From Cornus controversa (lineage: Eukaryota; Streptophyta; Magnoliopsida; Cornales; Cornaceae), in contig CM048847.1 in assembly GCA_026545225.1 (NCBI GenBank), forward strand, positions 2,294,001-2,358,000: a DNA stretch of 64,000 nt, written 5' to 3'. The notes beneath the pieces were generated by a model. The model was not told the origin of the DNA. It was given only the letters and a program-made list of their open reading frames with translations, and searched no databases. Position 1 is the stretch's first letter. Every line of letters starts with the position of its first letter. Positions 1-14,715 of this stretch are shown piece after piece. The position numbers were made by a program, and so were the translations under genes.

Positions 1-736
1 TCGATAGCTTGGGAATTGTTTCTTTTACTTGTCCAAATGGTTGAAGTTGGCATAGAGCACCATACGGTTGTGATCATTCGTGGGTGCAGCATGGAATTAC
101 TCTTTTCGATTCAGGACATCCTGACGGTTGAATTTGGCATAAAGCAACCTATAATTCTAGGTATGGCACGATTTCACGTGGATTGGACTTTTCGAATCAT
201 GACAAGTCAAACGAAACAAGTTTGAAACCGTTCTTGTCATTCTCTATTCTTCTGGACATCCAGATGGTCAATTCTAGCACAAAGCGCCAGACGGCTGTCG
301 TCATGCCTGATTATTGCAAGCAATTGTTCTTTCCGACTCAGAACAACTCAAACAAACATGGATGAAGATCGGATTGACATGCTCGTCGTTTCTTTGGGAC
401 GCTTTGATGTTTTCATTTAGAAAAAAGCAGCGTAGGATTAGTATTATGGCACGACTTCTCTTGGAATGCGGTTTTCGAATCAAAACAACTCAAATGAAAC
501 AAGTTTAAATTGGTTGGTAGCTTGCTAATTGTTTCCTTTAGATGTCCAAACAGTCGAACTTGGAACAAAGCACCATACGGTTGTGATGAAGATCGGATTG
601 ACATGTTCGTCACTTCTTTTGGATGCTTTGATGGTCTAATTTGGAAAAAGGAAACTTACGATTCTGATTATGGCACGACTTCTCAAGGAATGGGTTTTTG
701 AATAAGAACAACTCAAACTAAACTTGTTTAAAATCC
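1..736. repeat. Representative satellite unit with three sub-blocks
   Basis: The unit contains three related blocks. The string CCATACGG or a variant starts at 60, 287 and 573, then at 796 in the next unit. The block-end box (ACAASTCAAA followed by AAAC and GTTTRAA) starts at 202, 485 and 708, then at 938. Blocks are therefore about 230, 283 and 223 bp. The middle block aligns with the third, for example from GATGAAGATCGGATTGACATG, except for about 62 extra bases between CGGTTGT and GATGAAGATCGG. That extra stretch holds a further, weaker copy of the box at 343, splitting the middle block into roughly 141 and 142 bp. The unit thus appears to have grown from an ancestral monomer of about 223 bp by duplication and a partial internal duplication. 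The box also contains AAACAAGTTT in two blocks and its exact reverse complement AAACTTGTTT in the third. Confidence 0.8.
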
Positions 737-3700
737 TCGATAGCTTGGGAATTGTTTCTTTTACTTTTCCAGATGGTTGAAGTTGGCATAGAGCACCATA
801 CGGTTGTGATCATTCATGAGTGCAGCAAGGAATTACTATTTTTGATTCAGGACGTCCTGATGGTTGAATTTGGCATAAAGCAATGTATAATTCTAAGTAT
901 GGCACGATTCCACGTGGATTGGACTTTTCGAATCAGGACAAGTCAAACGAAACAAGTTCAAACCGTTGTTGTCATTCTATATTTTTCTGAACATCCAGAT
1001 GGTCAATTCTAGCACAAAGCGCCATACGGTTGTCGTCATGCCTGATTATTGCAAGCAATTGTTCTTTTCGACTCAGAACAACTCAAACAAACATGGATGA
1101 AGATCGGATCGACATGCTCGTCGTTTCTTTGGGACGCTTTGATGGTTTCATTTAGAAAAAAGCAGCGTATGATTATGATTATGGCACGACTTCTCTTGGA
1201 ATGCGGTTTTCAAATCAAAATAACTCAAATGAAACAAGTTTAAAATGGTTGGTAGCTTGCTAATTGTTTCCTTTAGTTGTCCAAACGGTCGAACTTGGAA
1301 CAAAGCACCATACAGTTGTGATGAAGATCGGATTGACATGTTCGTCACTTCTTTTGGATGCTTTGATGGTCTAATTTGGAAAAAAGAAACTTACGATTCT
1401 GATTGTGGCACGACTTCTCAAGGAATGGGTTTTTGAATCAGAACAACTCAAACTAAACTTGTTTAAAATCATCGATAGCTTGGGAATTGTTTCTTTTACT
1501 TGTCTAGATGGTTGAAGTTGGCACAGAGCACCATACAGTTGTGATCATTCATGGGTGCAGCATGGAATTACTCTTTTCGATTCAGGACATCCTGACGGTT
1601 GAATTTGGCATAAAGCAACGTATAATTCTAGGTATGGCACGATTTCACGTGGATTGGGACTTTTCGAATCAGGACAAGTCAAACGAAACATGTTCGAAAC
1701 CGTTCTTGTCATTCTCTATTCTTCTGGACATCCAGATTTTCAATTCTAGCACAAAGCGCCATACGGTTGTCGTCATGCCTGATTATTGCAAGCAATTGTT
1801 CTTTCGACTCCGAACAACTCAAACAAACACGGATGAAGATCGGATTGACATGCTCGTCGTTTCTTTGGGACGCTTTGATGGTTTCATTTAGAAAAAAGCA
1901 GCGTACGATTAGTATTATGGCACGACTTCTTTTGGAATGCGGTTTTTAAATCAAAACAACTCAAATGAAACAAGTTTAAAATGGTTGGTAGCTTGCTAAT
2001 TGTTTCCTTTAGATGTCCAAATGGTCGAACTTGGAACAAAGCACCATACGGTTGTGATGAAGATCGGATTGATATGTTCGTCACTTCTATTGGATGCTTT
2101 GATGGTCTAATTTGGAAAAAAGAAACTTTCGATTCTGATTATGGCACGACTTCTCAAGGAATGGCTTTTTGAATTAGAACAACTCAAACTAAACTTGTTT
2201 AAAATCCTCGATAGCTTGGGAATTGTTTCTTTTACTTTTCCAGATGGTTGAAGTTGGCATAGAGCACCATACGGTTGTGATCATTCATGAGTGCAGCAAG
2301 GAATTACTATTTTTGATTCAGGACGTCCTGATGGTTGAATTTGGCATAAAGCAATGTATAATTCTAAGTATGGCACGATTTCACGGGGATTGGGCTTTTC
2401 GAATCAGGACAAGTCAAACGAAACAAGTTCGAAACCGTTGTCCTCATTCTCTATTTTTCTGAACATCCAGATGGTCAATTCTAGCACAAAGCGCCATACG
2501 GTTGTCGTCATGCCTGATTATTGCGAGCAATTGTTCTTTTCGACTCAGAACAACTCAAACAAACATGGATGAAGATCGGATCGACATGCTCGTCGTTTCT
2601 TTGGGACGCTTTGATGGTTTCATTTAGAAAAAAGCAGCGTACGATTAGTATTATGGCACGACTTCTCTTGGAATGCGGTTTTCGAATCAAAACAACTCAA
2701 ATGAAACAAGTTTAAATTGGTTGGTAGCTTGCTAATTGTTTCCTTTAGATGTCCAAACGGTCGAACTTGGAACAAAGCACCATACGGTTGTGATGAAGAT
2801 CGGATTGACATGTTCGTCACTTCTTTTGGATGCTTTGATGGTCTAATTTGGAAAAAAGAAACTTACGATTCTGATTGTGGCACGACTTCTCAAGGAATGG
2901 GTTTTTGAATCAGAACAACTCAAACTAAACTTGTTTAAAATCATCGATAGCTTGGGAATTGTTTCTTTTACTTGTCCAAATGGTTGAAGTTGGCATAGAG
3001 CACCATACGGTTGTGATCATTCATGGGTGCAGCACGGAATTACTCTTTTCGATTCAGGACATCCTGACGGTTGAATTTGGCATAAAGCAACGTATAATTC
3101 TAGGTATGGCACGATTTTACGTGGATTGGACTTTTCGAACCATGACAAGTCAAACGAAACAAGTTTGAAACCGTTCTTGTCATTCTCTATTCTTCTGGAC
3201 ATCCAGATGGTCAATTCTAGCACAAAGCGCCAGACGGCTGTCGTCATGCCTGATTATTGCAAGCAATTGTTCTTTCCGACTCAGAACAACTCAAACAAAC
3301 ATGGATGAAGATCGGATTGACATGCTCGTCGTTTCTTTGGGACGCTTTGATGGTTTCATTTAGAAAAAAGCAGCGTAGGATTAGTATTATGGCACGACTT
3401 CTCTTGGAATGCGGTTTTCGAATCAAAACAACTCAAATGAAACAAGTTTAAATTGGTTGGTAGCTTGCTAATTGTTTCCTTTAGATGTCCAAACAGTCGA
3501 ACTTGGAACAAAGCACCATACGGTTGTGATGAAGATCGGATTGACATGTTCGTCACTTCTTTTGGATGCTTTGATGGTCTAATTTGGAAAAAAGAAACTT
3601 ACGATTCTGATTATGGCACGACTTCTCAAGAAATGGGTTTTTGAATCAGAACAACTCAAACTAAACTTGTTTAAAATCCTCGATAGCTTGGGAATTGTTT

Positions 3701-4129
3701 CTTTTACTTTTCCAGATGGTTGAAGTTGGCATAGAGCACCATACGGTTGTGATCATTCATGAGTGCAGCAAGGAATTACTATTTTTGATTCAGGACGTCC
3801 TGATGGTTGAATTTGGCCTAAAGCAATGTATAATTCTAAGTATGGCACGATTTCACGTGGATTGGACTTTTCAAATTATGACAAGTCACACGAAACAAGT
3901 TCAAAACCGTTCTTGTCATTCTCTATTCTTCTAGACATCCAGATGGTCAATTCTAGCACAAAGCGCCATACGATTGTCGTCATGCTTGATTATTGCAAGC
4001 AATTGTTCTTTCGACTCAGAACAACTCAAACAAACACGGATGAAGATCGGATTGACATGCTCGTCGTTTCCTTGGGACGCTTTGATGGTTTAATTTAGAA
4101 AAAAGCTGCGTACGATTAGTATTATGGCA

Positions 4130-7100
4130 CGACTTCTCTTGGAATGCGGTTTTCAAATCAAAATAACTCAAATGAAACAAGTTTAAAATGGTTGGTAGCT
4201 TGCTAATTGTTTCCTTTAGTTGTCCAAACGGTCGAACTTGGAACAAAGCACCATACGGTTGTGATGAAGATCGGATTGACATGTTCGCCACTTCTTTTGG
4301 ATGCTTTGATGGTCTAATTTGGAAAAAAGAAACTTACGATTCTGATTGTGGCACGACTTCTCAAGGAATGGGTTTTTGAATCAGAACAACTCAAACTAAA
4401 CTTGTTTAAAATCATCGATAGCTTGGGAATTGTTTCTTTTACTTGTCCAGATGGTTGAAGTTGGCATAGAGCACCATACAGTTGTGATCATTCATGGGTG
4501 CAGCATGGAATTACTCTTTTTGATTCAGGACATCCTGACGGTTGAATTTGGCATAAAGCAACCTATAATTCTAGGTATGGCACGATTTCACGTGGATTGG
4601 GACTTTTCGAATCAGGACAAGTCAAACGAAACATGTTCGAAACCGTTCTTGTCATTCTCTATTCTTCTGGACATCTAGATTTTCAATTCTAGCACAAAGC
4701 GCCATACGGTTGTCGTCATGCCTGATTATTGCAAGCAATTGTTCTTTCGACTCCGAACAACTCAAACAAACACGGATGAAGATCGGATTGACATGCTCGT
4801 CGTTTCTTTGGGACGCTTTGATGGTTTCATTTAGAAAAAAGCAGCGTACGATTAGTATTATGGCACGACTTCTTTTGGAATGCGGTTTTCAAATCAAAAC
4901 AACTCAAATGAAACAAGTTTAAAATGGTTGGTAGCTTGCTAATTGTTTCCTTTAGATGTCCAAATGGTCGAACTTGGAACAAAGCACCATACGGTTGTGA
5001 TGAAGATCGGATTGACATGTTCGTCACTTCTATTGGATGCTTTGATGGTCTAATTTGGAAAAAAGAAACTTTCGATTCTGATTATGGCACGACTTCTCAA
5101 GGAATGGCTTTTTGAATTAGAACAACTCAAACTAAACTTGTTTAAAATCCTCGATAGCTTAGGAATTGTTTCTTTTACTTTTCCAGATGGTTGAAGTTGG
5201 CATAGAGCACCATACGGTTGTGATCATTCATGAGTGCAGCAAGGAATTACTATTTTTGATTCAGGATGTCCTGATGGTTGAATTTCGCATAAAGCAATGT
5301 ATAATTCTAAGTATGGCACGATTTCACGTGGATTGGACTTTTCAAATTATGACAAGTCACACGAAACAAGTTCGAAACCGTTCTTGTCATTCTCTATTCT
5401 TCTGGACATCCAGATGGTCAATTCTAGCACAAAGCGCCATACGATTGTCGTCATGCTTGATTATTGCAAGCAATTGTTCTTTCGACTCAGAACAACTCAA
5501 ACAAACACGGATGAAGATTGGATTGACATGCTCGTCGTTTCTTTGGGACGCTTTGATGGTTTCATTTAGAAAAAAGCAGCGTACGATTAGTATTATGGCA
5601 CGACTTCTCTTGGAATGCAGTTTTCGAATCAAAACAACTCAAATGAAACAAGTTTAAATTGGTTGGTAGCTTGCTAATTGTTTCCTTTAGATGTCCAAAC
5701 GGTCGAACTTGGAACAAAGCACCATACGGTTGTGATGAAGATCGGATTGACATGTTCGTCACTTCTTTTGGATGCTTTGATGGTCTAATTTGGAAAAAAG
5801 TAACTTACGATTCTGATTGTGGCACGACTTCTCAAGGAATGGGTTTTTGAATCAGAACAACTCAAACTAAACTTGTTTAATATCATCGATAGCTTGGGAA
5901 TTGTTTCTTTTACTTGTCCAAATGGTTGAAGTTGGCATAGAGCACCATACGGTTGTGATCATTCATGGGTGCAGCACGGAATTACTCTTTTCGATTCAGG
6001 ACATCCTGACGGTTGAATTTGGCATAAAGCAACGTATAATTCTAGGTATGGCACGATTTTACGTGGATTGGACTTTTCGAATCATGACAAGTCAAACGAA
6101 ACAAGTTTGAAACCGTTCTTGTCATTCTCTATTCTTCTGGACATCCAGATGGTCAATTCTAGCACAAAGCGCCATACGGTTGTCGTCATGCCTGATTATT
6201 GCAAGCAATTGTTCTTTTCGACTCAGAACAACTCAAACAAACATGGATGAAGATCGAATCGACATGCTCGTCGTTTCTTTGGGACGCTTTGATGGTTCCA
6301 TTTAGAAAAAAGCAGCGTACGATTATGATTATGGCACGACTTCTCTTGGAATGCGGTTTTCAAATCAAAACAACTCAAATGAAACAAGTTTAAAATGGTT
6401 GGTAGCTTGCTAATTGTTTCCTTTAGATGTCCAAACGGTCGAACTTGGAACAAAGCACCATACGGTTGTGATGAAGATCGGATTGACATGTTCGTCACTT
6501 CTTTTGGATGCTTTGATGGTCTAATTTGGAAAAAAGAAACTTACGATTCTGATTATGGCACGACTTCTCAAGGAATGGGTTTTTGAATTAGAACAACTCA
6601 AACTAAACTTGTTTAAAATCCTCGATAGTTTGGGAATTGTTTCTTTTACTTTTCCAGATGGTTGAAGTTGGCATAGAGCACCATACGGTTGTGATCATTC
6701 ATGAGTGCAGCAAGGAATTACTATTTTTGATTCAGGACGTCCTGATGGTTGAATTTGGCATAAAGCAATGTATAATTCTAAGTATGGCACGATTCCACGT
6801 GGATTGGACTTTTCGAATCAGGACAAGTCAAACGAAACAAGTTCAAAACCGTTGTTGTCATTCTATATTTTTCTGAACATCCAGATGGTCAATTCTAGCA
6901 CAAAGCGCCATACGGTTGTCGTCATGCCTGATTATTGCAAGCAATTGTTCTTTTCGACTCAGAACAACTCAAACAAACATGGATGAAGATCGGATCGACA
7001 TGCTCGTCGTTTCTTTGGGACGCTTTGATGGTTTCATTTAGAAAAAAGCAGCGTACGATTATGATTATGGCACGACTTCTCTTGGAATGCGGTTTTCAAA

Positions 7101-9430
7101 TCAAAATAACTCAAATGAAACAAGTTTAAAATGGTTGGTAGCTTGCTAATTGTTTCCTTTAGTTGTCCAAACGGTCGAACTTGGAACAAAGCACCATACG
7201 GTTGTGATGAAGATCGGATTGACATGTTCGCCACTTCTTTTGGATGCTTTGATGGTCTAATTTGGAAAAAAGAAACTTACGATTCTGATTGTGGCACGAC
7301 TTCTCAAGGAATGGGTTTTTGAATCAGAACAACTCAAACTAAACTTGTTTAAAATCATCGATAGCTTGGGAATTGTTTCTTTTACTTGTCCAGATGGTTG
7401 AAGTTGGCATAGAGCACCATACAGTTGTGATCATTCATGGGTGCAGCATGGAATTACTCTTTTTGATTCAGGACATCCTGACGGTTGAATTTGGCATAAA
7501 GCAACCTATAATTCTAGGTATGGCACGATTTCACGTGGATTGGGACTTTTCGAATCAGGACAAGTCAAACGAAACATGTTCGAAACCGTTCTTGTCATTC
7601 TCTATTCTTCTGGACATCTAGATTTTCAATTCTAGCACAAAGCGCCATACGGTTGTCGTCATGCCTGATTATTGCAAGCAATTGTTCTTTCGACTCCGAA
7701 CAACTCAAACAAACACGGATGAAGATCGGATTGACATGCTCGTCGTTTCTTTGGGACGCTTTGATGGTTTCATTTAGAAAAAAGCAGCGTACGATTAGTA
7801 TTATGGCACGACTTCTTTTGGAATGCGGTTTTCAAATCAAAACAACTCAAATGAAACAAGTTTAAAATGGTTGGTAGCTTGCTAATTGTTTCCTTTAGAT
7901 GTCCAAATGGTCGAACTTGGAACAAAGCACCATACGGTTGTGATGAAGATCGGATTGACATGTTCGTCACTTCTATTGGATGCTTTGATGGTCTAATTTG
8001 GAAAAAAGAAACTTTCGATTCTGATTATGGCACGACTTCTCAAGGAATGGCTTTTTGAATTAGAACAACTCAAACTAAACTTGTTTAAAATCCTCGATAG
8101 CTTAGGAATTGTTTCTTTTACTTTTCCAGATGGTTGAAGTTGGCATAGAGCACCATACGGTTGTGATCATTCATGAGTGCAGCAAGGAATTACTATTTTT
8201 GATTCAGGATGTCCTGATGGTTGAATTTCGCATAAAGCAATGTATAATTCTAAGTATGGCACGATTTCACGTGGATTGGACTTTTCAAATTATGACAAGT
8301 CACACGAAACAAGTTCGAAACCGTTCTTGTCATTCTCTATTCTTCTGGACATCCAGATGGTCAATTCTAGCACAAAGCGCCATACGATTGTCGTCATGCT
8401 TGATTATTGCAAGCAATTGTTCTTTCGACTCAGAACAACTCAAACAAACACGGATGAAGATTGGATTGACATGCTCGTCGTTTCTTTGGGACGCTTTGAT
8501 GGTTTCATTTAGAAAAAAGCAGCGTACGATTAGTATTATGGCACGACTTCTCTTGGAATGCAGTTTTCGAATCAAAACAACTCAAATGAAACAAGTTTAA
8601 ATTGGTTGGTAGCTTGCTAATTGTTTCCTTTAGATGTCCAAACGGTCGAACTTGGAACAAAGCACCATACGGTTGTGATGAAGATCGGATTGACATGTTC
8701 GTCACTTCTTTTGGATGCTTTGATGGTCTAATTTGGAAAAAAGTAACTTACGATTCTGATTGTGGCACGACTTCTCAAGGAATGGGTTTTTGAATCAGAA
8801 CAACTCAAACTAAACTTGTTTAATATCATCGATAGCTTGGGAATTGTTTCTTTTACTTGTCCAAATGGTTGAAGTTGGCATAGAGCACCATACGGTTGTG
8901 ATCATTCATGGGTGCAGCACGGAATTACTCTTTTCGATTCAGGACATCCTGACGGTTGAATTTGGCATAAAGCAACGTATAATTCTAGGTATGGCACGAT
9001 TTTACGTGGATTGGACTTTTCGAATCATGACAAGTCAAACGAAACAAGTTTGAAACCGTTCTTGTCATTCTCTATTCTTCTGGACATCCAGATGGTCAAT
9101 TCTAGCACAAAGCGCCATACGGTTGTCGTCATGCCTGATTATTGCAAGCAATTGTTCTTTTCGACTCAGAACAACTCAAACAAACATGGATGAAGATCGA
9201 ATCGACATGCTCGTCGTTTCTTTGGGACGCTTTGATGGTTCCATTTAGAAAAAAGCAGCGTACGATTATGATTATGGCACGACTTCTCTTGGAATGCGGT
9301 TTTCAAATCAAAACAACTCAAATGAAACAAGTTTAAAATGGTTGGTAGCTTGCTAATTGTTTCCTTTAGATGTCCAAACGGTCGAACTTGGAACAAAGCA
9401 CAATACGGTTGTGATGAAGATCGGATTGAC
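4130..9430. repeat. 4-unit higher-order repeat, 2943-bp offset
   Basis: Units starting at 4415, 5151 and 5886 match those starting at 7358, 8094 and 8829 variant for variant, an offset of 2943 bp (four units). Diagnostic shared variants include TAGTTGTCC near 4215 and 7160, GTTCGCCACTTC near 4285 and 7225, GACATCTAGATTTTC near 4675 and 7615, and GATGAAGATTGGATTG near 5510 and 8455. Matching begins within the unit at 3680 and stops inside the unit at 8829, so the second copy is about three and a quarter units long rather than four. This is best explained by a recent unequal exchange or segmental duplication within the array. Copy boundaries are estimates from diagnostic variants. Confidence 0.8.
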
Positions 9431-10300
9431 ATGTTCTTCACTTCTTTTGGATGCTTTGATGGTCTAATTTGGAAAAAAGAAACTTACGATTCTGATTGTG
9501 GCACGACATCTCAAGGAATGGGTTTTTGAATCAGAACAACTCAAACTAAACTTGTTTAAAATCATCGATAGCTTGGGAATTGTTTCTTTTACTTGTCCAA
9601 ATGGTTGAAGTTGGCATAGAGCACTATACGGTTGTGATCATTCATGGGTGCAGCATGGAATTACTCTTTTCGATTCAGGACATCTTGACGGTTGAATTTG
9701 GCATAAAGCAACCTATAATTCTAGGTATGGCATGATTTCACGTGGATTGGACTTTTCGAATCATGACAAGTCAAACGAAACAAGTTTGAAATCGTTCTTG
9801 TCATTCTCTATTCTTCTGGACATCCAGATGGTCAATTCTAGCACAAAGCGCCATACGGCTGTCGTCATGCCTGATTATTGCAAGCAATTGTTCTTTCCGA
9901 CTCAGAACAACTCAAACAAACATGGATGAAGATCGGATTGACATGCTCGTCGTTTCTTTGGGACGCTTTGATGGTTTCATTTAGAAAAAAGCAGCGTAGG
10001 ATTAGTATTATGGCACGACTTCTCTTGGAATGCGGTTTTCGAATCAAAACAACTCAAATGAAACAAGTTTAAATTGGTTGGTAGCTTGCTAATTGTTTCC
10101 TTTAGATGTCCAAACAGTCGAACTTGGAACAAAGCACCATACGGTTGTGATGAAGATCGGATTGACATGTTCGTCACTTCTTTTGGATGCTTTGATGGTC
10201 TAATTTGGAAAAAAGAAACTTACGATTCTGATTATGGCATGAATTCTCAAGAAATGGGTTTTTGAATCAGAACAACTCAAACTAAACTTGTTTAAAATCC

Positions 10301-13300
10301 TCGATAGCTTGGGAATTGTTTCTTTTACTTTTCCAGATGGTTGAAGTTGGCATAGAGCACCATACGGTTGTGATCATTCATGAGTGCAGCAAGGAATTAC
10401 TATTTTTGATTCAGGACGTCCTGATGGTTGAATTTGGCCTAAAGCAATGTATAATTCTAAGTATGGCACGATTTCACGTGGATTGGACTTTTCAAATTAT
10501 GACAAGTCACACGAAACAAGTTCGAAACCGTTCTTGTCATTCTCTATTCTTCTGGACATCCAGATGGTCAATTCTAGCACAAAGCGCCATACGATTGTCG
10601 TCATGCTTGATTATTGCAAGCAATTGTTCTTTCGACTCAGAACAACTCAAACAAACACGGATGAAAATCGGATTGACATGCTCGTCGTTTCCTTGGGACG
10701 CTTTGATGGTTTCATTTAGAAAAAAGCTGCGTACGATTAGTATTATGGCACGACTTCTCTTGGATTGCGGTTTTCAAATCAAAACAACTCAAATGAAACA
10801 AGTTTAAAATGGTTGGTAGCTTGCTAATTGTTTCCTTTAGATGTCCAAACGGTCGAACTTGGAACAAAGCACCATACGGTTGTGATGAAGATCGGATTGA
10901 CATGTTCGTCACTTCTTTTGGATGCTTTGATGGTCTAATTTGGAAAAAAGAAACTTACGATTCTGATTATGGCACGACTTCTCAAGGAATGGGTTTTTGA
11001 ATTAGAACAACTCAAACTAAACTTGTTTAAAATCCTCGATAGCTTGGGAATTGTTTCTTTTACTTTTCCAGATGGTTGAAGTTGGCATAGAGCACCATAC
11101 GGTTGTGATCATTCATGAGTGCAGCAAGGAATTACTATTTTTGATTCAGGACGTCCTGATGGTTGAATTTCGCATAAAGCAATGTATAATTCTAAGTATG
11201 GCACGATTCCACGTGGATTGGACTTTTCGAATCAGGACAAGTCAAATGAAACAAGTTCAAAACCGTTGTTGTCATTCTATATTTTTCTGAACATCCAGAT
11301 GGTCAATTCTAGCACAAAGCGCCATACGGTTGTCGTCATGCCTGATTATTGCAAGCAATTGTTCTTTTCGACTCAGAACAACTCAAACAAACATGGATGA
11401 AGATCGGATCGACATGCTCGTCGTTTCTTTGGACCGCTTTGATGGTTTCATTTAGAAAAAAGCAGCGTACGATTATGATTATGGCACGACTTCTCTTGGA
11501 ATGCGGTTTTCAAATCTAAATAACACAAATGAAACAAGTTTAAAATGGTTGGTAGCTTGCTAATTGTTTCCTTTAGATGTCCAAACGGTCGAACTTGGAA
11601 CAAAGCACCATACGGTTGTGATGAAGATCGGATTGACATGTTCGTCACTTCTTTTGGATGCTTTGATGGTCTAATTTGGAAAAAAGAAACTTACGATTCT
11701 GATTGTGGCACGACTTCTCAAGGAATGGGTTTTTGAATCAGAATAACTCAAACTAAACTTGTTTAAAATCATCGATAGCTTGGGAATTGTTTCTTTTACT
11801 TGTCCAGATGGTTGAAGTTGGCATAGAGCACCATACAGTTGTGATCATTCATGGGTGCAGCATGGAATTACTCTTTTTGATTCAGGACATCCTGACGGTT
11901 GAATTTGGCATAAAGCAACCTATAATTCTAGGTATGGCACGATTTCACGTGGATTGGGACTTTTCGAATCAGGATAAGTCAAACGAAACATGTTCGAAAC
12001 CGTTCTTGTCATTCTCTATTCTTCTGGACATCCAGATTTTCAATTCTAGCACAAAGCGCCATACGGTTGTCGTCATGCCTGATTATTGCAAGCAATTGTT
12101 CTTTCGACTCCGAACAACTCAAACAAACACGGATGAAGATCGGATTGACATGCTCGTCGTTTCTTTGGGACGCTTTGATGGTTTCATTTAGAAAAAAGCA
12201 GCGTACGATTAGTACTATGGCACGACTTCTTTTGGAATGCGGTTTTCAAATCAAAACAACTCAAATGAAACAAGTTTAAAATGGTTGGTAGCTTGCTAAT
12301 TGTTTCCTTTAGATGTCCAAATGGTCGAACTTGGAACAAAGCACCATACGGTTGTGATGAAGATCGGATTGACATGTTCGTCACTTCTATTGGATGCTTT
12401 GATGGTCTAATTTGGAAAAAAGAAACTTTCGATTCTGATTATGGCACGACTTCTCAAGGAATGGCTTTTTGAATTAGAACAACTCAAACTAAACTTGTTT
12501 AAAATCCTCGATAGCTTAGGAATTGTTTCTTTTACTTTTCCAGATGGTTGAAGTTGGCATAGAGCACCATACGGTTGTGATCATTCATGAGTGCAGCAAG
12601 GAATTACTATTTTTGATTCAGGACGTCCTGATGGTTGAATTTGGCATAAAGCAATGTATAATTCTAAGTATGGCACGATTTCATGGGGATTGGGCTTTTC
12701 GAATCAGGACAAGTCAAACGAAACAAGTTCGAAACCGTTGTCCTCATTCTCTATTTTTCTGAACATCCAGATGGTCAATTCTAGCACAAAGCGCCATACG
12801 GTTGTCGTCATGCCTGATTATTGCGAGCAATTGTTCTTTTCGACTCAGAACAACTCAAACAAACATGGATGAAGATCGGATCGACATGCTCGTCGTTTCT
12901 TTGGGACGCTTTGATGGTTTCATTTAGAAAAAAGCAGCGTACGATTAGTATTATGGCACGACTTCTCTTGGAATGCGGTTTTCGAATCAAAACAACTCAA
13001 ATGAAACAAGTTTAAATTGGTTGGTAGCTTGCTAATTGTTTCCTTTAGATGTCCAAACGGTCGAACTTGGAACAAAGCACCATACGGTTGTGATGAAGAT
13101 CGGATTGACATGTTCGTCACTTTTTTTGGATGCTTTGATGGTCTAATTTGGAAAAAAGTAACTTACGATTCTGATTGTGGCACGACTTCTCAAGGAATGG
13201 GTTTTTGAATCAGAACAACTCAAACTAAACTTGTTTAAAATCATCGATAGCTTGGGAATTGTTTCTTTTACTTGTCCAAATGGTTGAAGTTGGCATAGAG

Positions 13301-14715
13301 CACCATACGGTTGTGATCATTCATGGGTGCAGCACGGAATTACTCTTTTCGATTCAGGACATCCTGACGGTTGAATTTGGCATAAAGCAACGTATAATTC
13401 TAGGTATGGCACGATTTTACGTGGATTGGACTTTTCGAATCATGACAAGTCAAACGAAACAAGTTTGAAACCGTTCTTGTCATTCTCTATTCTTCTGGAC
13501 ATCCAGATGGTCAATTCTAGCACAAAGCGCCATACGGTTGTCGTCATGCCTGATTATTGCAAGCAATTGTTCTTTTCGACTCAGAACAACTCAAACAAAC
13601 ATGGATGAAGATCGAATCGACATGCTCGTCGTTTCTTTGGGACGCTTTGATGGTTCCATTTAGAAAAAAGCAGCGTACGATTATGATTATGGCACGACTT
13701 CTCTTGGAATGCGGTTTTCAAATCAAAACAACTCAAATGAAACAAGTTTAAAATGGTTGGTAGCTTGCTAATTGTTTCCTTTAGATGTCCAAACGGTCGA
13801 ACTTGGAACAAAGCACCATACGGTTGTGATGAAGATCGGATTGACATGTTCTTCACTTCTTTTGGATGCTTTGATGGTCTAATTTGGAAAAAAGAAACTT
13901 ACGATTCTGATTGTGGCACGACATCTCAAGGAATGGGTTTTTGAATCAGAACAACTCAAACTAAACTTGTTTAAAATCATCGATAGCTTGGGAATTGTTT
14001 CTTTTACTTGTCCAAATGGTTGAAGTTGGCATAGAGCACCATACGGTTGTGATCATTCATGGGTGCAGCATGGAATTACTCTTTTCGATTCAGGACATCC
14101 TGACGGTTGAATTTGGCATAAAGCAACCTATAATTCTAGGTATGGCATGATTTCACGTGGATTGGACTTTTCGAATCATGACAAGTCAAACGAAACAAGT
14201 TTGAAATCGTTCTTGTCATTCTCTATTCTTCTGGACATCCAGATGGTCAATTCTAGCACAAAGCGCCATACGGCTGTCGTCATGCCTGATTATTGCAAGC
14301 AATTGTTCTTTCCGACTCAGAACAACTCAAACAAACATGGATGAAGATCGGATTGACATGCTCGTCGTTTCTTTGGGACGCTTTGATGGTTTCATTTAGA
14401 AAAAAGCAGCGTAGGATTAGTATTATGGCACGACTTCTCTTGGAATGCGGTTTTCGAATCAAAACAACTCAAATGAAACAAGTTTAAATTGGTTGGTAGC
14501 TTGCTAATTGTTTCCTTTAGATGTCCAAACAGTCGAACTTGGAACAAAGCACCATACGGTTGTGATGAAGATCGGATTGACATGTTCGTCACTTCTTTTG
14601 GATGCTTTGATGGTCTAATTTGGAAAAAAGAAACTTACGATTCTGATTATGGCACGACTTCTCAAGAAATGGGTTTTTGAATCAGAACAACTCAAACTAA
14701 ACTTGTTTAAAATCC
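10301..14715. repeat. 6-unit higher-order repeat, copy 1 (4415 bp)
   Basis: Six consecutive units (starts 10301, 11036, 11772, 12508, 13244 and 13980) form a block repeated almost unchanged in the next 4415 bp. Diagnostic variants include GGATTGCGG in the first unit, CTTTGGACCGC in the second, GATTAGTACTATGG in the third, CATGGGGATTGGGC in the fourth, GTCACTTTTTTTGG at the end of the fourth, and GGCATGATTTCACG in the sixth. Matching at the same offset extends left to about 8510, so part of an earlier copy is also present. One difference between copies is GGCATGAATTCTC near 10237 against GGCACGACTTCTC near 14652. High identity implies recent amplification. Confidence 0.88.

Noticed and set aside
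1-736. CENP-B box in the satellite unit
   Set aside because: Segments such as CTTGGAACAAAGC or TTTCGAATC resemble only fragments of the known box; the required core spacing is not present.
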